The notes: generated from the letters alone by a model not told the origin. A stretch of DNA of 56,416 nucleotides from Fructobacillus sp. CRL 2054 (GCF_028764065.1 NZ_JACOFN010000011.1:1-56416), one strand, 5' to 3'; shown: positions 35,048 to 45,488, counted from the stretch's first letter. Made by a program: numbers and translations.

Positions 35048-35118
35048 AGATTACTCCAGGCATCATTTGCGATATTTCCCTTTTATTATACCAATAAATC
35101 CATTAAAACTGGATAAAA

Positions 35119-35148
35119 AAAGGAGACGATTTTTAGTGCATCTCCTTT
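35119..35148 (-). terminator. terminator of the HAD phosphatase gene
   Basis: AAAGGAGA / TCTCCTTT with 14-base loop, T run on the minus strand. Confidence 0.75.
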
Positions 35149-35163
35149 AATCTTTTTAATTAA

Positions 35164-35985
35164 TTAGCCCTGGCGAAGCGCATATTTCAAAATCGCATTT
35201 GCAACGCCATCATGGTTATTATCAGTTGTTTCAACATCAGCTGCTTCTTTAATCATTGGAACGGCATTCCCCATGGCAACACCAATGCCAGCCTGACGAA
35301 TCATCGTGACATCGTTTTCTTGGTCGCCAATCGCCATCGTTTCTTCAGGTTGAATACCTAATCGTTCAGCTAAGGCCATCATGGCCGCTCCCTTGGAAGC
35401 ATCGCGGTTCATGAATTCCAAGTTATTTGGGGTTGAACGTACAACGTTCGCCGCTTCATCGAGGTCCTTTGGAACACGCGCTTGCACTTGATCCATGAAG
35501 TCCTTGTCGCCAATGAGCATAGCCTTAACAAAAGGTACCTTCTTCATGTCAGCAATCGAGTCAACTACCTTTAATGGTAACTGAACCACATAGTTTTCCT
35601 GTGCGACAAAAACATTCTGTTCACGGTCCAACGTATAGGCGTACTCATCAGATTCAATCTGTAAGTAGGCCCCTTGCTCTTGCGCAAAAGTCTCAGCCTC
35701 TTCAAACAAATCCCAAGGTAATGACTCGTGGTAAACCTTCTTTGAATGGTCAGTAGTTTGTGCCATTCCACCATTATGAGTAATGACATATTGACGGTCT
35801 GAAACAAGTCCTAAGTCCTGCAGAACTTGTTTAACACCAGTTGCAGGACGACCAGTTGTAATGACAACGTAGATACCCTTTTCACTTGCTTCTGTTACAG
35901 CTGCTTTAACAGCTGGTGTGATTTCACGACTATCGTTTAAGAGTGTGCCGTCGATATCAATCGAGATGAGTTTAATGTTTTGCAT
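35164..35985 (-). CDS. Cof-type HAD-superfamily phosphatase
   Basis: 273 aa from MQNIKLISID (35985), with AAAGGGA upstream; the extra 37 residues of the longest frame are upstream sequence. HAD motif I DIDGTLLND, motif II TTGRP, motif III Lys in RDASKGAAM, motif IV GDQENDVTMI. The C2B cap and the NREVTPAVKAAVTEA-like helix place it with the Cof/YidA sugar-phosphate or flavin phosphatases. Substrate not determinable. An extended -10 (TGC-TATAAT, 36014-36022) lies about 30 bases upstream. Confidence 0.9.
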   Translation of the reverse strand: MQNIKLISIDIDGTLLNDSREITPAVKAAVTEASEKGIYVVITTGRPATGVKQVLQDLGLVSDRQYVITHNGGMAQTTDHSKKVYHESLPWDLFEEAETFAQEQGAYLQIESDEYAYTLDREQNVFVAQENYVVQLPLKVVDSIADMKKVPFVKAMLIGDKDFMDQVQARVPKDLDEAANVVRSTPNNLEFMNRDASKGAAMMALAERLGIQPEETMAIGDQENDVTMIRQAGIGVAMGNAVPMIKEAADVETTDNNHDGVANAILKYALRQG

Positions 35986-36013
35986 GACGGAGTCCCTTTC
36001 TTTAATAGGCCCT

Positions 36014-36022
36014 ATTATAGCA
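36014..36022 (-). promoter_or_regulatory. extended -10 promoter of the HAD phosphatase gene
   Basis: TGC-TATAAT on the minus strand, about 29 bases before the start codon at 35985. Confidence 0.5.
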
Positions 36023-36130
36023 GATTTCAGCCCTTTTCTGAGAAGAAAAACACTGTCGCATTCTTTCGAATATGTACAAAAAAAAGAACGAAGCAAATGC
36101 TCCGTTCCCTTTTTATGAAATGTGATTAGC

Positions 36131-38584
36131 TTACTTCAAAGCTGACCATTGCCACTTCGTGAATTCTTCGATGTCTCGACCTTCTTCACGAGTAACCTTC
36201 ATGTGCTTTGCCAAGATGTCATCCATCTTTGAAATGAATGTATCGGCAGCAGCTTGGTCAATTACGCCACGTCCTGAAAGGACTTCAACGGCTTCCTTAG
36301 CTTGGTGGAAGCGGTCAAGGTGTGAGTAAACACGCATGTCGTAAGTAGTAGTGATATCACCATCTTCACGGTAACCGTGTACGTAAACGTCGCCACGGAA
36401 CTTACGCTCGAAGAAGAATGATTCAACCAAGTTTTCGTAACCGTGGAATCCGAAGATAACAGGTGTATCAGCTTGGAAGAACTTGTTGAATTCGTCAGCT
36501 GACAATTCACGTTCGTCGTTACCGGCTGATTCTGACTTCTTTTGCAAACGAAGCAATTCAACAACGTTAACGTAACGGAACTTTACGTCAGGGAATTCTT
36601 GGTTAACCAACCAAAGGGCAGCCAACGTTTCGATAGTAGGTTCAGTACCTGCAGATGCGAAGGTAATGTCAACCTTTGCAGAAGGTGCAGTAGAAGCCCA
36701 ATCGATAACAGCCAAACCTTCGTTAGCAAGAACTTCAGCTTCAGCAGCTGAGAACCATTGCTGACGTGGTTGCTTTGAGATAACCATGTGGTTAACCTTT
36801 GAGTGTTCTGAGAACGCACGGTCCATCACAGCCAAAGTAGCGTTACCATCAGCTGGCAAGTACTGGCGGATGAAGTTTGACTTCTTTTCGGCCAAGTGAG
36901 TCAACATACCAGGATCCTGGTGAGTGTAACCGTTGTGGTCCTGCTGGAAAGCAGTTGAAGTTGAAATCAAGTTCAATGATGGGTAGTCATTACGCCATGC
37001 TTGTTCTGAAGCGTGACGCAACCACTTGAAGTGTTGTGTGATCATTGAGTCGACAACGCGGAGGAATGATTCGTATGATGCGAAGATTCCAACACGACCA
37101 GTCAATGTGTAACCTTCCAACCAACCTTCAGCTTGGTGTTCTGACAATTGAGCATCCAAGATACGGCCTTCTGGGGCTTCGAATTGGTCGTTTGGTTCCT
37201 TCACTTCTTCCATCCACTGACGGTTAGTCGTGTCGAAGAGTGACCACAAACGGTTTGACATTGTTTCGTCAGGTCCGAAGAAACGGAATGACTTAGGGTT
37301 CATTTGCATTACCTTTTCAAGGTAAGTTGACAAAGTGAACATGTCCATGTTGTGGTTTCCATCTGGCAACAAAGTTCCACGGTTGTCGGCAGTAATGTCG
37401 TTCGTGTATTCGTGCCAGTCTGGCAAGTCAAGATCCTTAAGATCTTCACCGCGCTTACGACCACCGTTAGTGATTGGGTTAGCTGACATACGCTTGTCGC
37501 CCTTAGGAGCGATAGCCTTCAATTCATCCTTCAATGAACCATCAGCGTTGAACAATTCTTCAGGCTTGTATGAGTTCATCCATTCTTCGAATTGTGGCAA
37601 AGTCTCAAGGTTGTTTTGACCAAGAGGCAATGGAACTTGGTGGGCACGGAATGAATCTTCGATTGGCATTCCCTTTTGGTCCTTACGTGGACCACCCCAT
37701 CCCTTAGGAAGGCGAGCAATAATTACAGGCCATGCAGGGATAGTTCCGTCTTCGTACTTACCGTTTTCACGAGCATCCTTTTGGATAGCTTGGATATCTT
37801 CGATGGCTTGGTCAAAGATTGACGCTGCCTTTTCGTGGTAAGTCATGTAGTCATGGATGTCATCGTTTTCGATGAAACGAGCTGAGTATCCAAGACCCTT
37901 GAAGAAGTTTGTGATTTCTTCATCTGACATACGTGAGAAGATAGTTGGGTTAGAAATCTTAAATCCGTTCAAATCCAAGATTGGCAAAACAGCACCGTCG
38001 TTCTTGGCGTTCAAGAACTTGATTGAGTGCCATGATGTCATTGATGGACCAGTTTCGGCTTCACCATCACCAACAACTGCGAAAGCAATTTGGTCTGGGT
38101 TATCCAAAACAGCACCGAAGGCGTGAGACAATGAGTATCCCAATTCTCCACCTTCATGCAAAGAACCTGGTGTTTGGGCCGTCATGTGAGAACCAATTCC
38201 ACCTGGGAATGAGAAGCGCTTGAACAACGTTGACATACCCTTCAAGTCTTGTGTAACTTCTGGGTAATCTTCAGTATATTCACCATCAAGGTAGGCGTTA
38301 GTAACCATTACCTGGCCACCGTGTCCTGGTCCACCGATGTAGAACATGTTCAAGTTATACTTGTTGATCAGACGGTTTGCGTGAGCGTACAAGAAAGTTT
38401 GACCAGAGATAGTTCCCCAGTGCCCGATAGGCTTAACCTTCACGTCTTCAGCTTGAATTGGCGTCTTAGTTACTGAGAACAATGGGTTTGACTTCAAAAA
38501 AATCATCCCAGCTGACAAATAATTGGTAGCACGCCACCACTTGTCAACGAGTTCCAAGTACTCTTTTGAGTTGTAATCAACCAT
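36131..38584 (-). CDS. xfp: xylulose-5-phosphate / fructose-6-phosphate phosphoketolase
   Basis: 817 aa from [17 protein letters not shown] (38584), with AAGGAG 10 bases upstream; the nine codons before it are leader. TPP-dependent enzyme splitting xylulose 5-phosphate into acetyl phosphate and glyceraldehyde 3-phosphate, the key step of heterolactic fermentation. Family signatures: [23 protein letters not shown]-binding [28 protein letters not shown] and the C-terminal phosphoketolase domain. Intact and full length. Strong promoter plus cre-like site upstream, and a GntR gene ends 224 bases upstream. Confidence 0.97.
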   Translation of the reverse strand: MVDYNSKEYLELVDKWWRATNYLSAGMIFLKSNPLFSVTKTPIQAEDVKVKPIGHWGTISGQTFLYAHANRLINKYNLNMFYIGGPGHGGQVMVTNAYLDGEYTEDYPEVTQDLKGMSTLFKRFSFPGGIGSHMTAQTPGSLHEGGELGYSLSHAFGAVLDNPDQIAFAVVGDGEAETGPSMTSWHSIKFLNAKNDGAVLPILDLNGFKISNPTIFSRMSDEEITNFFKGLGYSARFIENDDIHDYMTYHEKAASIFDQAIEDIQAIQKDARENGKYEDGTIPAWPVIIARLPKGWGGPRKDQKGMPIEDSFRAHQVPLPLGQNNLETLPQFEEWMNSYKPEELFNADGSLKDELKAIAPKGDKRMSANPITNGGRKRGEDLKDLDLPDWHEYTNDITADNRGTLLPDGNHNMDMFTLSTYLEKVMQMNPKSFRFFGPDETMSNRLWSLFDTTNRQWMEEVKEPNDQFEAPEGRILDAQLSEHQAEGWLEGYTLTGRVGIFASYESFLRVVDSMITQHFKWLRHASEQAWRNDYPSLNLISTSTAFQQDHNGYTHQDPGMLTHLAEKKSNFIRQYLPADGNATLAVMDRAFSEHSKVNHMVISKQPRQQWFSAAEAEVLANEGLAVIDWASTAPSAKVDITFASAGTEPTIETLAALWLVNQEFPDVKFRYVNVVELLRLQKKSESAGNDERELSADEFNKFFQADTPVIFGFHGYENLVESFFFERKFRGDVYVHGYREDGDITTTYDMRVYSHLDRFHQAKEAVEVLSGRGVIDQAAADTFISKMDDILAKHMKVTREEGRDIEEFTKWQWSALK

Positions 38585-38655
38585 GTAAATAGTACTCCTT
38601 TTTCTTTCCACGAAGGCTGCTTATGCAATCCTTCGGTTAAATATTTACAAGTATT

Positions 38656-38684
38656 ATTATATCTGCACATTAAATGGGTTTCAA
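38656..38684 (-). promoter_or_regulatory. xfp promoter
   Basis: TTGAAA, exactly 17 bases, TATAAT on the minus strand: near-consensus, fitting a highly expressed gene. About 70-base leader before the start codon. Confidence 0.85.
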
Positions 38685-38685
38685 G

Positions 38686-38701
38686 ATAAAAGCGCTTTCA
38701 A
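38686..38701 (-). promoter_or_regulatory. cre-like (CcpA) site upstream of xfp
   Basis: TTGAAAGCGCTTTTAT on the minus strand matches the cre pattern (WTGNAANCGNWNNCW) at all but one position and sits directly upstream of the -35, a position more often associated with activation than with blocking. Confidence 0.6.
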
Positions 38702-38738
38702 CAAAAACTTTCTTAATTTTGGTTGCACCTGTTTTTAT

Positions 38739-38756
38739 AATTGGTACGTTCCAATT
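38739..38756. promoter_or_regulatory. palindrome upstream of xfp, candidate GntR operator
   Basis: AATTGG-TACGTT-CCAATT, perfect 6-bp arms. A related TTGG-N6-CCA site lies in the promoter of the GntR gene itself (39556-39569). Confidence 0.5.
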
Positions 38757-38758
38757 GT

Positions 38759-38805
38759 AAAAAGAACAGTAATTTTTCTATATGAAGAAAATTACTGTTC
38801 TTTTT
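38759..38805 (-). terminator. terminator of the GntR gene
   Basis: AAAAAGAACAGTAA...TTACTGTTCTTTTT, about 20-bp stem, starting 2 bases after the stop codon; T run on the minus strand. Confidence 0.85.
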
Positions 38806-38807
38806 GT

Positions 38808-39536
38808 TTATTCCGAACCCAACGATACAAAGGCGTTATAGCGGAGGTATTCATAATGCAGACGCATGTTGGAATATTCCAGCGGCGTACCATCGTCCAT
38901 GAAGAAGATTCCTTCCATGATTCCAACTGGTTCCGTTGGCTTTAACTTTAGCAAAGTCTGTTCCTCTTCATTGGAAGGTGCCGCCATAATCGTCATGAAT
39001 GACCGCGTGACTTTCTTATGCTTCTCCTTTTCAACATAACCATAAATTGACTGAGTGACATCCCCCTTCTTCAACCCAGGTAAAAGGGCGATTGGCACGT
39101 AACCGTACTCAATCATGAAGGGGACACCATTTAATTTACGTAAACGCTTAATTTCGTAGACAAAGTCCCCGTCGTTTAAGAACAAGGCTGACTGCTGTTC
39201 GGGAGTGGCTTGAATCACACGAAAGTCGAGTAGCTCGATTGCCGGCGCCTGTCCGTCAATTCGAAAGGAGTCGGAAACACCCAAGTTCGAACCTTCATGT
39301 TGGAAAATTGCTTGGTTTTTTAAATAGAGTGGATTCACAAAGGTTCCAGATCCACGTTTCTTGAATATAATCCCCTGCTGAACCAGCACGTTCAAAGCGC
39401 GCTTAATTGAAGAACGGGAAACGCCATAGTTTTCTGCCATCGAACGTTCGTCCGGCAACTTCAAATCTGGGTAGCCACCCTGATAAATTTTTGATTTAAT
39501 ATCGGCTTGCACCGTTACGTATTTAGCTTCTGTCAT
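38808..39536 (-). CDS. GntR/HutC-family transcriptional regulator
   Basis: 242 aa: N-terminal winged helix (LPDERSMAENYGVSRSSIKRALNVLVQQGIIFKKRGSGTF, split over about 25-65) and a C-terminal UTRA effector domain (FVYEIKRLRKLNGVPFMIEYGYVPIALLPGL onward, closing with PLEYSNMRLHYEYLRY). HutC members usually sense sugars or sugar phosphates. It lies immediately upstream of xfp, same strand, and both promoters carry a TTGG-N6-CCA element, so control of xfp is a reasonable hypothesis. Its own promoter has TGA-TAGAAT at 39543-39551. Confidence 0.88.
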   Translation of the reverse strand: MTEAKYVTVQADIKSKIYQGGYPDLKLPDERSMAENYGVSRSSIKRALNVLVQQGIIFKKRGSGTFVNPLYLKNQAIFQHEGSNLGVSDSFRIDGQAPAIELLDFRVIQATPEQQSALFLNDGDFVYEIKRLRKLNGVPFMIEYGYVPIALLPGLKKGDVTQSIYGYVEKEKHKKVTRSFMTIMAAPSNEEEQTLLKLKPTEPVGIMEGIFFMDDGTPLEYSNMRLHYEYLRYNAFVSLGSE

Positions 39537-39542
39537 ACCGGT

Positions 39543-39569
39543 ATTCTATCATAAATTGGGTCGGCCCAC
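39543..39569 (-). promoter_or_regulatory. GntR gene promoter with candidate operator
   Basis: Extended -10 TGA-TAGAAT (39543-39551) with TTGG-GTCGGC-CCAC (39556-39569) in the spacer upstream. Confidence 0.45.
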
Positions 39570-39605
39570 TTTTCTGGTTGGTCCGCCGTCGCAGCTTGAC
39601 CCCTA

Positions 39606-39614
39606 TGCTAAAAT
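39606..39614 (+). promoter_or_regulatory. extended -10 promoter of ybaK, placing the RNA start at the ATG
   Basis: TGC-TAAAAT ends 6 bases before the ybaK ATG, so transcription should start at or next to the A of the start codon. No Shine-Dalgarno sequence lies in between. Confidence 0.5.
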
Positions 39615-39620
39615 AAAATT

Positions 39621-40121
39621 ATGGCAAAAAAGAAAAAAGACAAAAAAACACTACCTGAATTAGTTCTTGAAAAACACGGAGTCACTTACGAGCCCCTACA
39701 CTTAAACGCGCTCGATCTAACTCCAGAAGAAAAAGCTGAAAAGTTTTCAGCGCTTGGTATTCAAGAATCTGATATCTACAAGACATTGGCAGCTAAGGGT
39801 GACAAAACCGGACCCATTGTAGCGGTTGTTCCTTTAACAGAACGACTTGATATGAAAAAGTTCGCGGCCGTTTCTGGCAATAAAAAAGCCCACATGCTTC
39901 CGGTCAAAGAATTGGAAAAAACAACTGGCTATGTGCATGGCGCCAACAACCCCGTTGGAATTTGGCAGAACAAGCACTTCCCAATCTATATTGACCAGCA
40001 CGCTAAGGACGCCGACTTCATTCTCGTATCAGCCGGCGAACTAGGTCGATCGGATAAGTTAAACCCACAAGAACTATCCAAGATGCTCAATGCCTCTTTT
40101 GAAGACCTAACGGAATCATAA
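39621..40121 (+). CDS. ybaK: YbaK-type Cys-tRNA(Pro) deacylase
   Basis: 166 aa. Edits cysteine mischarged on tRNA(Pro). A lysine-rich start (MAKKKKDKK) precedes the fold with DIYKTLAAKGDKT, VVPLTERLDMKKFA, ELEKTTGYVHGANNPVG (the conserved GYxxGGxxP loop, here with Ala and Asn) and FILVSAGELGR. Divergent from the GntR gene. It has no ribosome binding site, and the -10 element lies directly before the ATG, suggesting a leaderless mRNA. The GNxxP-type change may be subfamily variation. Confidence 0.88.
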   Translation: MAKKKKDKKTLPELVLEKHGVTYEPLHLNALDLTPEEKAEKFSALGIQESDIYKTLAAKGDKTGPIVAVVPLTERLDMKKFAAVSGNKKAHMLPVKELEKTTGYVHGANNPVGIWQNKHFPIYIDQHAKDADFILVSAGELGRSDKLNPQELSKMLNASFEDLTES

Positions 40122-40128
40122 ATGATAT

Positions 40129-40165
40129 AAAAAGTCCTTTGAACTTACCGTTCAAAGGGCTTTTT
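40129..40165. terminator. bidirectional terminator between ybaK and dnaB
   Basis: AAAAAGTCCTTTGAAC / GTTCAAAGGGCTTTTT, about 15-bp stem with T runs in both directions. Confidence 0.85.
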
Positions 40166-40167
40166 CT

Positions 40168-41661
40168 TTACCATGAATTATTCATATTCGAAGGAGCCGG
40201 TGGGATTGGCCCGTTTTCAGGACCACCCGCACGGTACTCCGGTGCTCGATCAGCAAACTTAAAGGTTGGTTTGTTGAACATGAGCGTGGCCGTACCACGC
40301 GCGCCGGCACGGTTCTTTTCCAAAATAACTTCGATTGGAACGGAATCCTGTTCTTCTTCAGGAGCACCGCCACCGTCTTCATCCCCTTCATCGCGATAGT
40401 AATCATCACGATAAAGGAAGGCAACGATGTCGGCATCCTGTTCGATTGATCCAGATTCACGCAAATCGGAAAGCACCGGCCGCTTATCCGTACGCTGCTC
40501 AACCCCACGGGAAAGCTGGGCCAAGGCAATAATCGGCGTCCGTAATTCCTTGGACAGTTTCTTAATGGAACGAGAAATTTCAGAAACCGCCTGCTGACGA
40601 CTTTCCGTGTTCGATGATTCAATCAAACCAAGGTAATCGATCATGACCATGCCGAGAGGATGTGGATTTTCATCACGCTCTTCCTCAGACATATTAGCCA
40701 AGAGGTCCTTTTCCAGCTGACGGAGCTTTGAAGCAATCTGCGTCATTCGGATACCCGGCGTATCGTCCATGTAAATCTTCATGTTGGAAAGCGATTGAAT
40801 GGCCATCGTCAGTGAGGCCCAATCGTCTTTTTCCATCTGACCAGTGGTAATGTGGTTGGAATCGATGGAACCTTCTGAAGCCACCAGACGGGTAACCAAA
40901 TCAACGGCACCCATTTCCAAAGAAAAGATGACAACGGGAACTGCCTCAGTCTTAGCGACGTTCTTGGCAATGTTCAATACGAAGGCCGTCTTACCAACGG
41001 CAGGACGGGCACCGATAACAATCATCTGGTCTTCACGGAAGCCGTGGGTCAACTTGTCTAACTCAGGATAGCCTGTGGCTAAGCCGACGATATCGGAGTC
41101 GTTATCCACAGCCGCGTCCAAGTTTTCCTGGAATTCAACGATGACGTCTTGAATCCGGCGCAGTTCGTCGTTTCCACGGTCCTGTGCTAACTGGTCAACC
41201 TCGTGGGAAACTTCTTCTAGTAACTTAGTCGAATCCGTTCCGCCATCATAGGCCAAGGACATATTCTTCGTCAGCGTTTCAATCAAGCGACGAAGCACGG
41301 CTTTCTCGTGAACGATATTCGCGTAGTGCTTCAAGTTCGCAGCAGAAGCCGTTGATTCAGCTAGTTCAGCCAAATAGGCAATCCCACCAACGTTTTCCAA
41401 CTGCTGGTTAGCGTTTAACTTGTCTTGTAAAGTCAAAACGTCGATTGGCCGATCATCATCAACCAAGGACTGCATGGCTTTGAATATTTCTTGGTGAGCC
41501 GTCCGATAAAAGTCTTTCGGCTCCAAAATTGCTTGGGCCGTCACCATGGCAGCGTCTGATTTCACATCAAAGAAAATCGCCCCAAAGACGGCTTTTTCAG
41601 CTTCGATGTCTTGGGGCGCCTGCCGGTATTCATTGGCCATTAATGAAACGTCGGCCATCAT
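40168..41661 (-). CDS. dnaB: replicative DNA helicase
   Basis: 497 aa hexameric helicase of the replication fork. N-terminal DnaB domain (QDIEAEKAVFGAI), linker, RecA-like C-domain with Walker A GARPAVGKTA, Walker B VMIDYLGLI, and LSDLRESGSIEQDADIVAF. The start overlaps the rplI stop as TAATG. AGAGGGG is 2 bases from this ATG and 5 from the next (41658), so either may be used; the difference is one residue. The C-terminus carries a Gly/Pro/Asn-rich tail (ENGPIPPAPSNMNNSW). Last gene of gdpP-rplI-dnaB. Confidence 0.96.
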   Translation of the reverse strand: MMADVSLMANEYRQAPQDIEAEKAVFGAIFFDVKSDAAMVTAQAILEPKDFYRTAHQEIFKAMQSLVDDDRPIDVLTLQDKLNANQQLENVGGIAYLAELAESTASAANLKHYANIVHEKAVLRRLIETLTKNMSLAYDGGTDSTKLLEEVSHEVDQLAQDRGNDELRRIQDVIVEFQENLDAAVDNDSDIVGLATGYPELDKLTHGFREDQMIVIGARPAVGKTAFVLNIAKNVAKTEAVPVVIFSLEMGAVDLVTRLVASEGSIDSNHITTGQMEKDDWASLTMAIQSLSNMKIYMDDTPGIRMTQIASKLRQLEKDLLANMSEEERDENPHPLGMVMIDYLGLIESSNTESRQQAVSEISRSIKKLSKELRTPIIALAQLSRGVEQRTDKRPVLSDLRESGSIEQDADIVAFLYRDDYYRDEGDEDGGGAPEEEQDSVPIEVILEKNRAGARGTATLMFNKPTFKFADRAPEYRAGGPENGPIPPAPSNMNNSW

Positions 41662-42113
41662 TACCCCTCTTGTACGTGTACGCGAAGGTCAGCTTGAACT
41701 TGCTTGTGGAGCTTAACCGGAACAGTGGCAAAGCCCATTGAGTGGATTGGTTGTTCCAACAAAAGCTTACGCTTGTCCAACTTCACTTGGTATTGTTTTT
41801 CCAAAGCCGCAACGATTTGCTTTGATGAAACGGCACCAAAGAGACGGCCGTCAGTTCCGGCCTTACCAGGAATCGTAACGACTGTCTTTTCGTCTTCCAA
41901 CTTAGCCTTCAATTCCTTGGCAGCAGCCAATTCAGCGGCAGCTTGCTTTTCTTCGGCCTTTTGGCGGCCCTTCACAGCACCCAAGTTCTTACCAGTTGCT
42001 GCCTCAGCCTTCTTGTTCTTGATCAAGAAGTTGTTGGCGTAGCCATCAGGAACATCCTTGACTTCACCCTTCTTACCGCGACCCTTTACATCTTCCAAAA
42101 ATACAACTTTCAT
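41661..42113 (-). CDS. rplI: 50S ribosomal protein L9
   Basis: 150 aa. N-terminal L9 domain [30 protein letters not shown], long connecting helix and C-terminal domain with [10 protein letters not shown]. Standard length. It sits between gdpP and dnaB, an order conserved in Firmicutes. One-base overlap with dnaB (TAATG) indicates coupled translation. Confidence 0.97.
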   Translation of the reverse strand: MKVVFLEDVKGRGKKGEVKDVPDGYANNFLIKNKKAEAATGKNLGAVKGRQKAEEKQAAAELAAAKELKAKLEDEKTVVTIPGKAGTDGRLFGAVSSKQIVAALEKQYQVKLDKRKLLLEQPIHSMGFATVPVKLHKQVQADLRVHVQEG

Positions 42114-42163
42114 TTCTGCCTCCTTTTGGGGACGAGGTCCCGTTTGCTTGTTTCTATTATAAC

Positions 42164-44188
42164 TTAAATTGACTTTTCTTCAGCCTCTTGGCCGTGAATT
42201 GCCTGAACTAATTTTTCATAAGCATCATTGGTCGTGATATCCGCCATCTGCGTTGCCGCATTTGACAAGTGACCACCACCGCCGAGATCTTCCATCACGG
42301 TTTGAACGTTAAAGTCGCCGTTGGAACGGGCCGAAATACCGACCTTACCATCCTGGCGCTTTGTCAAAACAAAGGATGCCTTCACCCCTTCGATTTGGAG
42401 TAATTCATCGGCTGCCTGGGCAGTAATAACACCACCATAAACCGTATCGTTATCACCAACAGAAATGGCTGCGCCATCCTGCACTTCAGCCTGGGCAATC
42501 AATTCTGAACGAGCCTTGAAGTCGCCGAACTTTTCCTTCAAGAAGGATTGAATCAACTCGTTGTCGGCACCGTTAGCACGCAGGTAAGAAGCGGCATCAA
42601 AGGTACGTGATCCGGTACGAAGAACGAAGTTCTTCGTATCAACCTGAATACCACCAAGCATAGCGGTTGCCTCGATACGAGTGATTGGCGCACCCTTTTG
42701 GTTCTGGTACTGCAATAGCTCAGTGACCAGTTCAGAGGTTGATGAGGCGTATGGCTCAATGTATGCCAACAAAGGCTTATCAGACAAGGCATCTTCACCC
42801 ATTCGGTGGTGATCAACAACCACCAAGCGGGTTGACAACTTGTGCAACAATTCAGGCGCACCAGTCAAAACTTCCTTGGCGTGATCGACTAAGATCAACA
42901 AGGATTGGTCGGTGGCACGACTAAGGGCATCCTTTTCAGAAATAATAGAAGCTCCTAAGTTAACACCAGGTGTTGGGTCTTCAGGGTCCGTGTTACGAAC
43001 CGCCCGAAGCAAGGCCTGAATGTCTGAGAAGATATGTTCTTCATCAATGACCACGAAGGCCTTCCTGTCACGGGTTTGACTAAAGCGCCAAAGTCCCATG
43101 GCGGAACCAACCGCATCCATATCTGGATTCTTGTGACCAACCACGAAAATTTGGTCAGCCTGGTCCATCAATTCCGCAATCGTTTGTGAAATCACACGGG
43201 CACGAACACGGGTCCGCTTTTCCATTGGGTTCGTTGTTCCACCGTAGAAACGGGCGGGAGCGTCTTCTGCCTTCACAACAACCTGGTCACCACCACGTCC
43301 GAGGGCAAGATCCAAGTTGGTTTGTGCGAGTTGAACAAGGGAGTTAATCTCTTTTTCACCATAGGCAATTCCCATCGAAAGGGTCAAAGGTGAGTTCTGC
43401 TGAGCGGTTGCTTCACGAATGGACTTTACAACCGTGAACTTATCATCTTCTGCCTTTTGCAAATCCTGTTGGTAACCCATTAACAAGTATGACACTGGAC
43501 TCAAGCGACGAACGTAAAGTTCATACTTTCTAGCCCAGTCCGTTAACTGCCCGGTAACTTCTGTACGCAGCTTAGACGTTTCAGAATCTGGCATTCCTTC
43601 GGTCACTTCTTCGTAGTTATCAACAGAAATGATCCCCGTTACAAGACGGTGGTCAGCCAAATTCATTTCCAAAGCCACATTATCGGTAATATCCAATAGA
43701 TACAAGGCCCCAACACCCTTTTGGTAAATCAATTCAAAGGAATGGTCTAGCCACTGAATACTAGTATGACCATCTTCCTTCATTGCCATTGCAATGTCGG
43801 GTTCAGAGTCATCAAGGACAGAGCCAATCAGGTCTTGGTTACCAAGTAACTCCTGCAAGTATGGGTTTACCCAAACAACGCGGTCTTCGTCCAGCAGGAT
43901 AACACCAATTGGCATTTCCAAAACGGCTTCCTGCTGACCGACTTTGACACGGTGGGTTAACTCCTCCATGTAGGATTCGGAATCCTGACTAGCTAAAATC
44001 AACTGGCGTACGAGAACCCCGGCCATCAGGACCAAGATTAGCAACCAGACAAGTGCAAAAATCCAGTTCACTAAAATTGCTAAAACCATCGATAGAATGG
44101 TAATCAAAGCAGCCATTCCGACCGACATGACAAAAGTCTTATTTTGTTGATAGCGGGCAAGCGCCCCAATGTTTAAAAAGGTTTTCAT
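42164..44188 (-). CDS. gdpP: cyclic-di-AMP phosphodiesterase GdpP
   Basis: 674 aa membrane enzyme degrading c-di-AMP. Two N-terminal TM helices (about 20-60), a PAS-like sensor region (about 85-165), a degenerate GGDEF domain (about 175-305, ending in RGGDQVVVK where active cyclases have other residues), and the DHH-DHHA1 catalytic domain: [22 protein letters not shown] and [11 protein letters not shown]. All catalytic metal ligands appear present. First gene of gdpP-rplI-dnaB. Confidence 0.95.
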   Translation of the reverse strand: MKTFLNIGALARYQQNKTFVMSVGMAALITILSMVLAILVNWIFALVWLLILVLMAGVLVRQLILASQDSESYMEELTHRVKVGQQEAVLEMPIGVILLDEDRVVWVNPYLQELLGNQDLIGSVLDDSEPDIAMAMKEDGHTSIQWLDHSFELIYQKGVGALYLLDITDNVALEMNLADHRLVTGIISVDNYEEVTEGMPDSETSKLRTEVTGQLTDWARKYELYVRRLSPVSYLLMGYQQDLQKAEDDKFTVVKSIREATAQQNSPLTLSMGIAYGEKEINSLVQLAQTNLDLALGRGGDQVVVKAEDAPARFYGGTTNPMEKRTRVRARVISQTIAELMDQADQIFVVGHKNPDMDAVGSAMGLWRFSQTRDRKAFVVIDEEHIFSDIQALLRAVRNTDPEDPTPGVNLGASIISEKDALSRATDQSLLILVDHAKEVLTGAPELLHKLSTRLVVVDHHRMGEDALSDKPLLAYIEPYASSTSELVTELLQYQNQKGAPITRIEATAMLGGIQVDTKNFVLRTGSRTFDAASYLRANGADNELIQSFLKEKFGDFKARSELIAQAEVQDGAAISVGDNDTVYGGVITAQAADELLQIEGVKASFVLTKRQDGKVGISARSNGDFNVQTVMEDLGGGGHLSNAATQMADITTNDAYEKLVQAIHGQEAEEKSI

Positions 44189-44296
44189 TTTTCCCTCAAC
44201 AGTCCTTTATACTTAGGTCCATTTTACCATATTTAGTGAATTCTTAATATTTAGCTCTTTTTCAATTCAAAAGTTGAAAATATATTTAAGCACAAA

Positions 44297-44322
44297 AAAA
44301 GCAAGACCGAAGTCTTGCTTTT
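44297..44322 (-). terminator. terminator of the rpsF-ssb-rpsR operon
   Basis: AAAAGCAAGAC-TTCG-GTCTTGCTTTT on the minus strand, T run. Confidence 0.9.
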
Positions 44323-44330
44323 GATAACCA

Positions 44331-44594
44331 TTAGTCTTCAGTGACGAATGGCAACAACGCCATGATACGAGCGCGCTTGATTGCGGCTGTAACCTTACGT
44401 TGGTTCTTTGCTGAAGTTCCAGTCACACGACGTGGCAAGATCTTACCGCGTTCTGAGATGAAACGTTCCAACAATTCAGTGTTCTTGTAGTCAACATATT
44501 CGATATGGTTGGCTGCAATGAAGTCTACCTTACGGCGACGACGTGGTCCACCTTGTGGGCGACGACGTTGTGGACGTGCGTTTTGTTCTGACAT
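44331..44594 (-). CDS. rpsR: 30S ribosomal protein S18
   Basis: 87 aa: basic N-terminus ([16 protein letters not shown]) and the S18 core [24 protein letters not shown], then [13 protein letters not shown]. Heterodimerises with S6. Third gene of rpsF-ssb-rpsR, probably under S6:S18 feedback at the rpsF leader. Confidence 0.97.
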   Translation of the reverse strand: MSEQNARPQRRRPQGGPRRRRKVDFIAANHIEYVDYKNTELLERFISERGKILPRRVTGTSAKNQRKVTAAIKRARIMALLPFVTED

Positions 44595-44621
44595 GAGAAA
44601 GCTCCTTTCCTAAAAGAATTT

Positions 44622-45158
44622 TTAGAATGGCAAATCGTCATCTGAGATGTCGATTTCCGAATTAGAGTTGGCTGCAAATGGGTTAGCATTTTGACTGCCA
44701 GCTTGATTATTATTTTGACTGTTGCTTGCAAATGGGTCAGCAGAAGAAGCGTTGCTTCCAAAGCTGTTGTTACCACCAAAACCACCGTTCTGACCTTGGT
44801 CAGATGAACCGTTTTGTGCACGGCGACGTTCTGAATCAGCCTTTGACTCCAACAATGAGAAGTTATCAACTGATACTTCGGTCACGTAAACACGTTGGCC
44901 GGCGTTGTTTTCGTAGTTACGAGTTTGCAAACGACCTTCGACGGCCACCAATGCTCCCTTACCAGTAAAGTTTGCAAAGTTTTCGGCTGCCTTCCGCCAG
45001 ATCACGGCGTTAATGAAGTCAGCTTCGCGGTCGCCATTGGCGTTGGTAAAGTTCCGGTTCACGGCAAGCGTGAAAGAACCAACCGCCACCCCAGACTGGG
45101 TATAGCGCAATTCCACGTCACGGGTTAACCGTCCAATTAAAACAACTCGATTGATCAT
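44622..45158 (-). CDS. ssb: single-stranded DNA-binding protein
   Basis: 178 aa: N-terminal OB fold ([21 protein letters not shown] onwards to about 110), a Gly/Asn/Ser-rich disordered linker and the acidic interaction tip DISDDDLPF. Housekeeping SSB by its position between rpsF and rpsR. Confidence 0.97.
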   Translation of the reverse strand: MINRVVLIGRLTRDVELRYTQSGVAVGSFTLAVNRNFTNANGDREADFINAVIWRKAAENFANFTGKGALVAVEGRLQTRNYENNAGQRVYVTEVSVDNFSLLESKADSERRRAQNGSSDQGQNGGFGGNNSFGSNASSADPFASNSQNNNQAGSQNANPFAANSNSEIDISDDDLPF

Positions 45159-45188
45159 ATTTTAGGTCCCTCCCGGTGGAATTTCGTT

Positions 45189-45488
45189 TTACTTTTCGTC
45201 TACTTTAACGATCATAGTACGCAAGATGTCTGCTGAGATCTTAGCCAAACGATCGAATTCGTTAGCTGCTTCGTTTGATGAAGCAGTGAATTCGATAACG
45301 TGGTAAGTACCTTCGCGGTAACCAGCGATTTCGTAAGCGAAACGGCGGTTAGCGGCCCAGTCAGCTGACTTAGTAACGTTCGCACCGTTGTCAGTCAAGA
45401 TACCGTCAAAACGCTCTACAAGAGCCTTCTTGGCATCAGCTTCCATATCAGGGCGAATAATGTATGTTAATTCGTATGCTGTAGTCAT
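45189..45488 (-). CDS. rpsF: 30S ribosomal protein S6
   Basis: 99 aa: [23 protein letters not shown], then [24 protein letters not shown]. First gene of the rpsF-ssb-rpsR operon, behind a promoter and a structured leader. Confidence 0.97.
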   Translation of the reverse strand: MTTAYELTYIIRPDMEADAKKALVERFDGILTDNGANVTKSADWAANRRFAYEIAGYREGTYHVIEFTASSNEAANEFDRLAKISADILRTMIVKVDEK

